Assembly (NCBI GenBank): GCA_900543805.1
Contig: UQTE01000023.1
Span: 1 to 32,686, forward strand
Length of the DNA stretch: 32,686 nt
Direction of reading: 5' to 3'
Source: an uncultured Sutterella sp.
GTDB taxonomy: Bacteria > Pseudomonadota > Gammaproteobacteria > Burkholderiales > Burkholderiaceae_F
In this document: piece after piece, positions 6,753 through 15,479 of the stretch
Position numbering within the stretch: the stretch's first letter is position 1
How the letters are laid out: the number at the start of each line of letters is the position of its first letter
Made by a program: the position numbers and the translations under genes
The notes under the pieces: model-generated
What the model was told of the DNA's origin: nothing
Database searches by the model: none
Seen by the model: the letters and a program-made list of their open reading frames with translations, nothing else

Positions 6753-9451
6753 CGGCGGCAAACGACCCCGCGGCGAAAGCCTCCGGCGTGAAGGACCGAC
6801 GCCCCTTCGGCGCGAACTTCCTCGCGAGGCTCTTCGGTTTCTCGCGCTTTCGGCCGAACCTTCGCACCGCCGCGAACACGCTGGGCCCCGAACGGGGGAC
6901 GGCCGAAGAAGCGCTCGGCGCGACGCTTTTCGAGCGGTTCGGTCCGCTTCTTCCCCACCTCGCGGCAGACGAAGAAGGCTTCGTCGCGCTCGAAGCCGCC
7001 CGCCCGGGCGAATACGAGGGTCTCGGCTTCGTGCTCGGCTTTCGTCCGCAGACCGGGATGACCGAGGCGATCCGCAAGGGGCTCGAAGGACTCGTGCTTG
7101 CGGCTTTGCCCGTCGGCTCCACCGTCGCCGTCACGCTTTTTGCGGACCCCGACGTCGAGGACGCGCTGACGCTCTTTGAAGAGAGCCGTCTCTCGAAGAC
7201 GCCGAGACTCGACCCCGCCGCGCGGGAAGTCCTCGGGATCATGACGAAGGAGCGGGCGGCGCTTCTTCGACGGGCCGCCCGCGAGCAGGTGCGCCCGCAG
7301 GCGCCCGTCTACTGCCGCCGTTTCCGCGGCTGGATTTCGGTCGTGCTGCCGATCAGGAACCCCTTCTCCGATGAGGCGCGCGAGACCGCCCGCTCGGCGC
7401 GCGAAGCCATGCGCGTCGCTTTGGAAGAGTCCTATCTCGCCGACCGCGATCCGGATCCCTCGGACCTCCTGACGACGCTCGCGGCGCTCTTGAATCCCCA
7501 GAAGGTCCGCCGCGGGACCTTCATGAAAAAGCGCTTCGACCCCCTCAACGAACTGCGGCTGCAGGCGGTCTCCCCCGACACGGAAATCCGCATCGAAAAG
7601 GAGGGAATCCTTTTTGCGGACGCGGACGACGCCGGTCTCGAGCACGCCGTGCGCGCCGTGGGTTTGTCGGTCGCGGGGATGCCGCCCTCCTGGACACTCG
7701 CCGCAACCTCCTCGCTCGCGGGCGACCCCGGACGCTCGGGCTCGCAGATCCCCTGTCCCTTTTTGACGACGACCTGGTGGCAGGTGACCGACGCCGTGCT
7801 CGAAAAGACGAAGATCGAATCGGAGCTCGTCCGCGCGCGGCAGATGAGCCGAACGCCCGTCTCCGCCTTCACTTCGATCTATTCGGACCGCGCCAGGGAC
7901 CTCATGATCGCTTCGGACGGCTTCTCGCGGGGACTCCCCGTCTATCCCTCGCAGACGGAGATCCTGCTCCTTGCGCCCGTGCGGCAGACCGCGCTCTGCG
8001 TCGAAGCCGCGAGAACGCTCGCGAGAAAGAACGGAATCGAACTGCGCCCGAACGCCGCTTTGCACGTGCAGTCCCTCTTTGCGTCGCTCCCCTTGGCGGC
8101 GGGCCCGCTTCTGGCGAAAGACGCCCGAGCGCTCGACCGCTTTCCGCGCCGCACGGCCGAAACGATCACGGCGCTACTTCCCGTCGTCGCCGACTACTCG
8201 GGGACCGGACGGCGCGACCACGAAAAGGCGGAAACGCCCCTTCTCGCGCTCCTCTCCCGACGAGGCCACCTCTTTTACGTCGACCCCTTCGCCTGCCGTG
8301 CGGGGAGCTTTTCGGGAACGATCGTCGGGAAACCGGGCTCCGGAAAGTCCGTCGTGATGAACGAACTCGCCTTGGGCGTTCTCGCGCAGGGCGGACGCGT
8401 CTGGGTGATCGACGTGGGCCGAAGCTACGAGAAGCTCTGCGGCCTTTTGGGCGGCGACTTTCTCACCTTCGACGACGAAAACGTGTGGGACGCGAATCCC
8501 CTGCGCTATCTCTCGGACGAGTCCGAGCGCGTCGAGCGCGTGACGGCCATTCTCGAAGAATTTTTGGGAGAGGGCGAGCGGGACGCACTCCTTCATCAGT
8601 GGCTTCTGCTGACGCTTCCGATCCTTCACCGAAAGGCCCGCTCGGAAGGCCGGACGCCCACCCTGCCCGAACTCATCGCCTCGATGCGTCAGGTGCGAAA
8701 GGCCGACGGGACGCCCGACCAGCGCTTTTTCGACGCCGCGCAGAAGCTCGCCCCCTACGCCGAAGGGGGACCGCTCGCCAAATGGACGGACGGCACGGGG
8801 CGGCCCTTCGACTTTTCGAGCGACTTCACGGTCCTGGAAATGGAGGGGCTCTCGGGGCATCCGACGCTTCGAAACGCGATGCTGCTCCAGGTCATGCTCG
8901 CGATCGAGGCGGAAATGCAGAAGGACCGCAGACCTCCGAAGCTCGTCCTCATCGACGAAGCCTGGGACCTCATGAAGAGCGGCCGCTCGGCCGCCTTCAT
9001 CGAAAAGGGTTTTCGACAGGCGAGAAAGTTGAACGGCGCCTTCTTCACGGCGACCCAGTCGGTCGCCGACTACTGGCAGTCCGAAACGGCGAGGGCCGCG
9101 TGGACCTGCGCCGACACCCGCATCTACCTGCGGCAGGACGCCGAAACGCTCGAGAGCCTCGCGGGCGAAGGAAAGTTCCCGCAGGATCCCTGGCTCAAGA
9201 CCGCGGTCGCAAGTCTTACGACCGCGCGCGGCCTCTGGTCGGAAGTCCTCGTGCAGGTGGGCGACCACCCGCCCGCGATCGGGCGCCTGGTCCTCGACGA
9301 CTTCACGCGCGTCGCCGCAAGCTCGCACGCGCGCGAAGTGATGGGCGTTCGCGACTGGCGCGCCCGGGGCCTGACGCTCGCGGAAGCCGTCATGCGGATC
9401 GCCCGCAACCGCTACCCCGGAGACGCCGAAGACGCCTCCGAAACCCGCTGA
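6749..9451 (+). CDS. traC: TraC, VirB4-like pilus assembly ATPase
   Basis: A 900-aa cytoplasmic or membrane-associated ATPase that powers pilus assembly. Walker A GKPGSGKS lies at residues 527-534 and Walker B LVLIDE at 732-737, followed by the family motif AWDLMKSG. Further conserved segments include FVLGFRPQTGM near the N-terminus, GRVWVIDVGRSYEKLCGLLG after Walker A, and ARKLNGAFFTATQSVADYW near the C-terminus. The length agrees with F TraC (875 aa). GGAG lies about eight bases before the ATG, which overlaps the traV stop. Nothing appears truncated. Confidence 0.95.
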   Translation: MTAANDPAAKASGVKDRRPFGANFLARLFGFSRFRPNLRTAANTLGPERGTAEEALGATLFERFGPLLPHLAADEEGFVALEAARPGEYEGLGFVLGFRPQTGMTEAIRKGLEGLVLAALPVGSTVAVTLFADPDVEDALTLFEESRLSKTPRLDPAAREVLGIMTKERAALLRRAAREQVRPQAPVYCRRFRGWISVVLPIRNPFSDEARETARSAREAMRVALEESYLADRDPDPSDLLTTLAALLNPQKVRRGTFMKKRFDPLNELRLQAVSPDTEIRIEKEGILFADADDAGLEHAVRAVGLSVAGMPPSWTLAATSSLAGDPGRSGSQIPCPFLTTTWWQVTDAVLEKTKIESELVRARQMSRTPVSAFTSIYSDRARDLMIASDGFSRGLPVYPSQTEILLLAPVRQTALCVEAARTLARKNGIELRPNAALHVQSLFASLPLAAGPLLAKDARALDRFPRRTAETITALLPVVADYSGTGRRDHEKAETPLLALLSRRGHLFYVDPFACRAGSFSGTIVGKPGSGKSVVMNELALGVLAQGGRVWVIDVGRSYEKLCGLLGGDFLTFDDENVWDANPLRYLSDESERVERVTAILEEFLGEGERDALLHQWLLLTLPILHRKARSEGRTPTLPELIASMRQVRKADGTPDQRFFDAAQKLAPYAEGGPLAKWTDGTGRPFDFSSDFTVLEMEGLSGHPTLRNAMLLQVMLAIEAEMQKDRRPPKLVLIDEAWDLMKSGRSAAFIEKGFRQARKLNGAFFTATQSVADYWQSETARAAWTCADTRIYLRQDAETLESLAGEGKFPQDPWLKTAVASLTTARGLWSEVLVQVGDHPPAIGRLVLDDFTRVAASSHAREVMGVRDWRARGLTLAEAVMRIARNRYPGDAEDASETR

Positions 9452-9479
9452 ACGCCTTTCGACCGAAGAAGGAAACCTC

Positions 9480-11975
9480 ATGACCGCCGAACACGACATC
9501 CCCGCGCCCTGCGCAGAGGAAGAAACCGCGCCGCCTGAAGGCGCGGCGAAGAAAACCGCGCCGAAGGCCACGAAAAGCCCTTCGAAAAAGGGCGTCCGCC
9601 GGCCCGCGAAGCCGAAACCGGCCCGAACCGGGATCTCGACGCCCCCGCCCGAAGCTGCCCCGAAGGACCCCGAAGTCCCGTCCGGCCAAACGTCCGCCGA
9701 GGCCTCGGCGCCGGCCCCCGCCGTTCCTCCGCTCGACCCCACGGTCCCGCCTCCGGACGGCGAAAAGCCGATCTTCCTCAATCCCTTCGCTCCCTCCGGC
9801 TCCGACGCCCCCTCGGCCGGGGAGTCAATCGCGACCCGCATGCGGCAGGCGGTCTCCTGCGCGAACGGGATCGCCGGGAACGCCCCGGCCCTCTGCGGAC
9901 CGATGCGCTCCGAAGCCTCCCGATCGACGAACGACGCCCGGTCCGACGAATCCCGCAGCGCCGACGGTCCGGCTCCGGCGCCGACGCCCCCGTCCGGCCC
10001 GCAGTCCGGAAAGTCCGCGAAAACCGCGAAAAAGGCGAAGAAGAAGGGATCGAAGGCCGCTTCGGCGCCGTCGTCCGCCCCCTCGTGCGGCGACGGCCCC
10101 GAAGTCCCGTCGGACAATCAGGCCGGAGAAAAGCCCGGCCCCTGCGCCAAGACTTCCTCCAAGGCCGCGCCCCGTCTTCGCTTCCGCGTGGAGGACGCCC
10201 CCGCCGTCCCGGAAAAGTCCGGGGCCCCGAAGGGCCGGAAGGCGCCTCTGACGGCGCTCTTCGCCCTTTCCGAAGCCGACGCCGAGGTCCTGACGGCGGA
10301 CGACCCCGATGTTTCGAATCCGGAGACGCCGCCGATCGAAGTGCCGCAGAGCTCTTTCGTTCCGACGGACGCCTCCTCCCCGGCGGACGAAGGCCCCGAA
10401 GCCGAGCGGCTCCCGGGCCGCCGCGCTTCGCTTCCCCGCCGGAGTGAGGAGCGGGGCGCCGAGGGCGAAACCCTTCTGTCGCCCCCGCGCGCCGCGGACG
10501 TTTCGATGGGCCGCATCGCCCGCCGTGCGCTCGAGCGCACGGCCGAACATCTCGCAGGGAAGGAAGGCCGTCCCGTCCCGAAGTCGCCCTCGGAAGAGCG
10601 CGCCGCGCAGATGCTTCGGGCCCCGCACGACGTGCGTCCCGAAGATCCCGATTCGCTCGAGTCGGTCCGCCGCGCGATGCGCGCGGAGGAGGAGGTCGAA
10701 GCCGTCCTCGCGGAGATTCTCGAGTCGAGCCGCTCGGTCGAGGAAGCGAACGCCAAGATGAACCGGCTTCTTTCGGAGCTCACGGCCTGCGACCCCGTCC
10801 GAAACCCCGACGGAACGACGTACTACAGGATCCGCGACCCCGAGGCCTTTCGACGCTCGATTCTCTTTTCGCAGCTCCTTTTGCTCCCCGACCTGCGCAC
10901 GGGCCCCACGTGGATGCGCAGCGTGATCCGCGCGCGAAGCGACCGGGGCTGCGCTTTGCGCCTCACGGAAGCCCTCACGCTCGAACTCGATTCCGACGCC
11001 CTGCCCGAAGACGCCCCGCTGCGTCTCGACGACTCGGGGGTCTTCGTCGAGCGCACGTCGGAAACCCCGCCCGCGCCCAACCCCGCGGTGACGATGCTTT
11101 TGACGAAGGGCGACCCGGTCGGGTCCCGCCGACGCGCCCGCAGCGCGTCCAAGGACTCCGGAGCCGCCCCGCTCGCGGGGTCCGTCGGATCCGCCCTCCG
11201 AGACGGAGAGCGCGTCCTTCGCGCGGCCCCGCCCGGGACGCTTCCTCAACGGGCGTTTCCGCGCTCCCCCTGGGACGCGGGCGTGCGGCTTCTGCAGGTT
11301 TCCGTTCTTCTCGGCGTCGCCTTCGTCGGCGGACTCCTCGGCGGGCGCGCGGCGCTCTCGGACCCGGGGCTCCTGCACACGGACCGGCTCGCCTTCGTGG
11401 ACCTGACGAGCGTTGCGAAAAGCGGCTTTCCCGACGCGGAGGGCTTTCCCGAAGCCTTTCGAGCCGTCCTCAACCGGATTTCCGAAGAGCGCGGCGTCGT
11501 CCTCGTCGCGAAGAACTTTCTGCTCACGGGTCCCGCCCCGGAGACGCGCGAGCGCGACCTGACGGTCGAGGTGATCACGGGACTCATCGACCGGCTCGGA
11601 ATGCCGGGCGAGCGCGGCGTGCGCGTCCCCGCCCCGGACCTTCCGAAGGAAGTGGAGCGCGTTCTCACCCCCTCCTCGACCGAGGCCGCAAACGACCGTG
11701 TCCGCCGGTCGGGGGCGTTTGACGACCCGCTCGCCCGCGGGCGCGGCGGGGACGCGCTCGGCGTTCCCTACGTAAAGCCCCTCCCCGAAGACGCCTCGCG
11801 CACGCTCTTTGCGACCGAGCACGCGGCCCGCGCTTCGCGCCTCTCGGCGCTGGAAGCCGAAAAGTCCGCGCGCGAGGCGACCCGCGCGGCCGAGGACCTG
11901 CGCCGCGAAATCGAGCGCCGAAAGGACGAAAGAACGCTTCGCGAAACGGCCGACGAACGTCTCGGGCGCCCCTGA
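9480..11975 (+). CDS. trbI: Outsized TrbI-like protein with long N-terminal extension
   Basis: 831 aa, against about 128 for F TrbI. Residues about 603-626 form one transmembrane helix (LLQVSVLLGVAFVGGLLGGR). After it come DRLAFVDLTSVAKSG and AVLNRISEERGVVLVAKNFL, ending in DLTVEVITGLIDRLG, which match the TrbI periplasmic domain that influences pilus extension and retraction. The C-terminus adds a charged coiled coil. The 600-residue N-terminal part has two Lys/Ala/Pro-rich segments like histone H1 tails (about 22-50 and 177-200), long Pro/Ser/Glu-rich linkers, and a folded-looking region (about 395-545) with no recognised family. In F, TrbI has its N-terminus in the cytoplasm. AAGGAAA gives a good ribosome binding site. 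Position after traC is the F position of trbI. Confidence 0.7.
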   Translation: MTAEHDIPAPCAEEETAPPEGAAKKTAPKATKSPSKKGVRRPAKPKPARTGISTPPPEAAPKDPEVPSGQTSAEASAPAPAVPPLDPTVPPPDGEKPIFLNPFAPSGSDAPSAGESIATRMRQAVSCANGIAGNAPALCGPMRSEASRSTNDARSDESRSADGPAPAPTPPSGPQSGKSAKTAKKAKKKGSKAASAPSSAPSCGDGPEVPSDNQAGEKPGPCAKTSSKAAPRLRFRVEDAPAVPEKSGAPKGRKAPLTALFALSEADAEVLTADDPDVSNPETPPIEVPQSSFVPTDASSPADEGPEAERLPGRRASLPRRSEERGAEGETLLSPPRAADVSMGRIARRALERTAEHLAGKEGRPVPKSPSEERAAQMLRAPHDVRPEDPDSLESVRRAMRAEEEVEAVLAEILESSRSVEEANAKMNRLLSELTACDPVRNPDGTTYYRIRDPEAFRRSILFSQLLLLPDLRTGPTWMRSVIRARSDRGCALRLTEALTLELDSDALPEDAPLRLDDSGVFVERTSETPPAPNPAVTMLLTKGDPVGSRRRARSASKDSGAAPLAGSVGSALRDGERVLRAAPPGTLPQRAFPRSPWDAGVRLLQVSVLLGVAFVGGLLGGRAALSDPGLLHTDRLAFVDLTSVAKSGFPDAEGFPEAFRAVLNRISEERGVVLVAKNFLLTGPAPETRERDLTVEVITGLIDRLGMPGERGVRVPAPDLPKEVERVLTPSSTEAANDRVRRSGAFDDPLARGRGGDALGVPYVKPLPEDASRTLFATEHAARASRLSALEAEKSAREATRAAEDLRREIERRKDERTLRETADERLGRP

Positions 11976-12022
11976 GCGCGCCCGCCTGTTGTCCCGCAAC
12001 CCCTGAAACCATCGAAATCATC

Positions 12023-13438
12023 ATGACGAAGGAAAAAGAACCCGAAGCCCTCCGACGCCCCCGGCATGCCGGGCGTCCGACCGAAGACGCCGCCCCGGCC
12101 GGTCGGCGGGGCTCCTGCGACGAAAAGCCGACGGTGCGCCGCGCCCCGCCCTCGCACGAGAAGAGTTCCGTCGCGATCGTCGAGCGAAAAGGTCAGTCCT
12201 ACGAGGCGGCGGCCCTGCGCCGCGAGCGCTCGCGAGCCTCCTTCGGGACCGACAACCTCGCCGACTGGGAGCGGTTTCTCGCCCGCGCCGAAGCGCTCGT
12301 CCCGCTCTCGCAGGTGGAGCTCTCCGCCTACGCGCAGATGAAGCTCGTCCTTGCCGACTATGCGCTCCGAGTCCTCTCGGGTCGCGTCAAACCCGCCGAC
12401 AAGAAGGACCTCCCCAAGCCCGACGAACTCTACCGCGCCGCGACCCCCGAAGGACTCGACGCCGTGCGGCGCCGCATTCTCGAAGGCGTGCGCTTTTACC
12501 GTAAGCGCTCGGCCAAGCGCGCCGGAAAACTCCCCGAAGGCGACGCAAAGCGCGCGGAACTCGAAGGGATGCTCGACGCGCGCGCCGCCGACGAACTTCT
12601 CCACACGGGCGACATCCCCTGGGACGCGGCGGAAGACGGCCACTTTCTCGGCCGCGCCGCGGCCTGGCGGCTCGGAATCGTGCGCTGGGCGCGGCAGATC
12701 GCGCCCGAGCGCGCCGAACGGATTTCGGACGCCCTCTGCCGCACGGAAGTCCATCATGCGGGAACCCTCGACGGACGCCTCTGCTGGGAGGACGGGCGGC
12801 CCCTCCTCTTTCTCTCCGAGTGGACGCTTTTGACCGTGAAGCTCGTTCACGAAGCGTGGCTGCACGACCCGAGAATCGTCGTCGTGAACACGGGCAAACC
12901 TCTCGGACGAAATCCCTTCGCGCCTTTTCGCCTCGGCTTCCTCGAGGACGTGCACGGACACGTGTCGGCGCTTTTGGGCGTCACGCAGACCCCCGTTCTC
13001 GTCGAGCCCCGCTTTGCGAGCGTCACCTACACGGCGGCGACGGGGTGGCTCGATTTGACGAAGGCCGACGCCCTGCGCGTTCCGTCCTTTTTCCGCACGA
13101 TGGCCGAAGCGGCCTTCCTCGCCGAAGTCTCGCGGGACCTCGAGAAGACCTCGATCACGGAGCTCTCCCGCTCCTCGGTCCTTCGTCTCGCGACGGCCCG
13201 CACGACCTTCGAAGCGATTCTCAAGACCGCGATGACGGAGCCCCGCGCGGCGCCCGATCCGGTCCTCAAGGACCTCCTTCGGAAAAACCGGGAGGCCCTC
13301 ATCGCGCTTCACGAAAGAGTGCTCGCCTTTCTCGCGGCGGCCGAAACGCGGGCGCGCCGCGCCAAGGCCCGCTCGGTCCGCCTTCGCGCGGCCGTCCTTT
13401 GCGACGCCCGAAAGAGCGGACCGGGAGAAAACCCGTGA
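12023..13438 (+). CDS. Unrecognised 471-aa protein inside the transfer operon
   Basis: I do not recognise this protein. It has no signal peptide or clear membrane helix. The first 60 or so residues are charged and disordered. A helical region follows (SQVELSAYAQMKLVLADYAL), then a central segment with GRAAAWRLGIVRWARQIAPE, a mixed alpha/beta part with FLSEWTLLTVKLVHEAWLHD and VTQTPVLVEPRFASVTY, and an Arg/Lys-rich helical C-terminus. It lies where F has traW, but traW is present further on. It is probably cytoplasmic. The start has no strong ribosome binding site. Its TGA stop overlaps the GTG of traU, so the two are likely translationally coupled and it is a true operon member. Confidence 0.7.
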   Translation: MTKEKEPEALRRPRHAGRPTEDAAPAGRRGSCDEKPTVRRAPPSHEKSSVAIVERKGQSYEAAALRRERSRASFGTDNLADWERFLARAEALVPLSQVELSAYAQMKLVLADYALRVLSGRVKPADKKDLPKPDELYRAATPEGLDAVRRRILEGVRFYRKRSAKRAGKLPEGDAKRAELEGMLDARAADELLHTGDIPWDAAEDGHFLGRAAAWRLGIVRWARQIAPERAERISDALCRTEVHHAGTLDGRLCWEDGRPLLFLSEWTLLTVKLVHEAWLHDPRIVVVNTGKPLGRNPFAPFRLGFLEDVHGHVSALLGVTQTPVLVEPRFASVTYTAATGWLDLTKADALRVPSFFRTMAEAAFLAEVSRDLEKTSITELSRSSVLRLATARTTFEAILKTAMTEPRAAPDPVLKDLLRKNREALIALHERVLAFLAAAETRARRAKARSVRLRAAVLCDARKSGPGENP

Positions 13439-14544
13439 GGATTCCCCGCTTTTTCCGAGGGAGCCCGGACGGACGCCGAGCCTTCGCGACGCAGGCGAAA
13501 ACGACGGCCGCGGGTTTCGCCTGCGCGCTTCTCGCGGGGACGGCCGCCGCCGACCCCCACTGTCCCGGCCGCTTTCCGAATCCCGTGACGGACGTCTGCT
13601 GGTCCTGCCTTTTTCCGATCGTGGTGGGGACGAACGTCGCGCTCGGCAAAGTCCCCGACGACGGCTACACGCCCGAAACGGACGCTTCGGCGCTCTGCGT
13701 CTGCGGCGAGAACGTGAACGCGGAAGGGGGCGTGAACCTCTCGTTTTGGGAGCCCCTCCGCACGGCCGAGGTCGTGCGCCACGCCTGGTGCTCGCCCACG
13801 CTCGGGGGCGTGACGCTCGCCGGGAATTCGGGCGTCACGAGAAGTCCCGACCACGGACGGGGCCGCGGCGGACGAAACACCCGTTTTGCAAACGTGCACT
13901 GGTTCACGTCCCCCTGGCTTTTCATTCTCGAAGCCGTCTCCGACATCTCGTGCCTCGAGCAGGCGCCCTGGGACCTCGCCTACCTGTCGGAACTCGATCC
14001 CCTCTGGGACGACACGATCGCGGGCTTTCTGCTCGCGCCCGACGCCGCGCTCTTTGCGAATCCCGCGGCCCAGGCCGCCTGCGCCGCGGACTGTCTGGCG
14101 GCCAACGTCCGAAAGCCCGTGGAAACGCTCTACTGGTGTTCGGGCTGCCGTGGGGGCGTCTTCCCGCTTTCGGGCTGGACGGCGTCCGCCCCGACCTGGG
14201 CGGCCGAGTGGGAGCTCCTCGCCCACCGCTTTGCGCTCAAGCTCTCGCGCGAGGGCGTGCTCTGGTCCGCCCACGGAAAGAAGGGCCAGTGCGGTCCCTA
14301 CTGGCGGCCGATTCTTCAGAAGGAGCACTGGAAGACGCAGCTCATTTATCCCTCGCGCGCGACCGACAAGACGGTCTTCGGGACCTGCTGCCAGCCCCTC
14401 GGGCGCTCGACCCTCTTTTGGGACCGCTTCAAGACCTACGCGCCCGGAGGCGAAGACGGTGCGCTCCTTCTTTTTCGCCACCGCGACTGCTGCGTGAGAA
14501 AGACGCTCACGAGCTTCGTGATTCCCGGAAGACCCGGCGGCTGA
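13435..14544 (+). CDS. traU: TraU pilus assembly and DNA transfer protein
   Basis: A 369-aa exported protein. The N-terminus ends in a weak signal peptide (GFACALLAGTAAADPH). The family signature CPGRFPNPVTDVCWSCLFPI follows directly, and further conserved segments include TCCQPLGRSTLFWDRFKTYA and HRDCCVRK near the end. TraU is rich in cysteines, presumably disulfide-bonded in the periplasm, and in F is needed for pilus formation and especially for DNA transfer. GTG 13435 overlaps the upstream TGA; GGGAG at 13423-13427 is a good ribosome binding site. F TraU is 330 aa. Confidence 0.93.
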   Translation: MRIPRFFRGSPDGRRAFATQAKTTAAGFACALLAGTAAADPHCPGRFPNPVTDVCWSCLFPIVVGTNVALGKVPDDGYTPETDASALCVCGENVNAEGGVNLSFWEPLRTAEVVRHAWCSPTLGGVTLAGNSGVTRSPDHGRGRGGRNTRFANVHWFTSPWLFILEAVSDISCLEQAPWDLAYLSELDPLWDDTIAGFLLAPDAALFANPAAQAACAADCLAANVRKPVETLYWCSGCRGGVFPLSGWTASAPTWAAEWELLAHRFALKLSREGVLWSAHGKKGQCGPYWRPILQKEHWKTQLIYPSRATDKTVFGTCCQPLGRSTLFWDRFKTYAPGGEDGALLLFRHRDCCVRKTLTSFVIPGRPGG

Positions 14545-14639
14545 CGGCCCCGGCGCCCCGACGTCGCGCCCGGAGACGCCCGACCCGCATGTTTTCCTTT
14601 TTCTTTTGACGCCGAACCCTTCTTTTTTGATTGGACGCC

Positions 14640-15479
14640 ATGACGAACGACAACCTTTCGCCCGACGACGACTCCGCCCTTTCCGCCGTCTCGACGGCGG
14701 CGCTTTGCCTCATCGCCGCGACGGAACTCGCCGCGGGCGCGCCCGCGGTCGAACCCGCTCCGTGCCCCGCCTGCGGATCCTCTCTCTACGCCGATTCCGT
14801 CGGACTCGGGCGCGTGACGATGCACGGCGCCGCGGGCCCCGTCTACGAAGCCGCCGAAGAGGACATGCTCGAAGCCCTCGAGGAAAAGGCGAAGGAAAGC
14901 CTGCGCTCGGGCGAATGGGCCCGTGAAATGACGAGGATGCGCGAGCGCGCGGCGCTCGCCGCCGACCGCCCCGAAGGCCTATCCCTCCCTCGAAGCGGGC
15001 GACGCACGAAAACGGTCGAACCTCTTGCCGACCGCCTTCCCGAAGGACATCCCCTCAAAGCCGCGCTCGCGGACTTTGAGCGGCGCTATCTGCTCGTCGA
15101 CGCGGACGACCCGCGCGCCTTCGGCTGGGTAAAGGAAACGCTCGCCAAGACCGATCCCGAGCGGCGCCGTACGATCCGCGTCGTGCTCGTGAAGGGCTCG
15201 GTGCGCGAAGCGGGCGCCGAGCTCGGCACCCGCGTATGGTTCGACGCCCGCGGGGCGCTCTCGCGCCGTTTCGGTCTCTCGGTCCAGCCCGCGCTCGTGA
15301 CGCTCACGGAGCGGGCGATCACGGTCGAGACGCCCGACCTTTCGGACGTGCGGGAGGAAAACCGCCCCGAAGACCGCCGAAGGGACGGGACGAACGTGCG
15401 GCCCGGACGCGCCGGGCGCTCCGACGTCCGCCGCTTCGGAAACGACGAGGTCTTCCCCGCCGAAGGAGTCCGCGAATGA
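14640..15479 (+). CDS. traW: TraW pilus assembly protein
   Basis: A 279-aa protein identified by its C-terminal half: YLLVDADDPRAFGWVKETLA, RTIRVVLVKGSVREAG and TRVWFDARGALSRRFGLSV match the conserved TraW core, with the fluid order FxDxxD, ILVKG, YFDxxGxL, PA. The N-terminus is unusual: acidic rather than basic before a moderately hydrophobic stretch (about 13-35), then a CPAC motif at residues 42-45. TraW is a periplasmic pilus-assembly protein in F, so export by a non-standard signal is implied. ATG 14640 is the only reasonable start; an in-frame TTG at 14631 follows a stop immediately. It overlaps trbC by four bases. traW follows traU here, the reverse of F. Confidence 0.75.
   Translation: MTNDNLSPDDDSALSAVSTAALCLIAATELAAGAPAVEPAPCPACGSSLYADSVGLGRVTMHGAAGPVYEAAEEDMLEALEEKAKESLRSGEWAREMTRMRERAALAADRPEGLSLPRSGRRTKTVEPLADRLPEGHPLKAALADFERRYLLVDADDPRAFGWVKETLAKTDPERRRTIRVVLVKGSVREAGAELGTRVWFDARGALSRRFGLSVQPALVTLTERAITVETPDLSDVREENRPEDRRRDGTNVRPGRAGRSDVRRFGNDEVFPAEGVRE

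Noticed and set aside
8174..11999. Long minus-strand frames opposite traC and the trbI-like gene
   Set aside because: Same GC-driven antisense artefact; no motifs and atypical Arg/Gly-rich composition.
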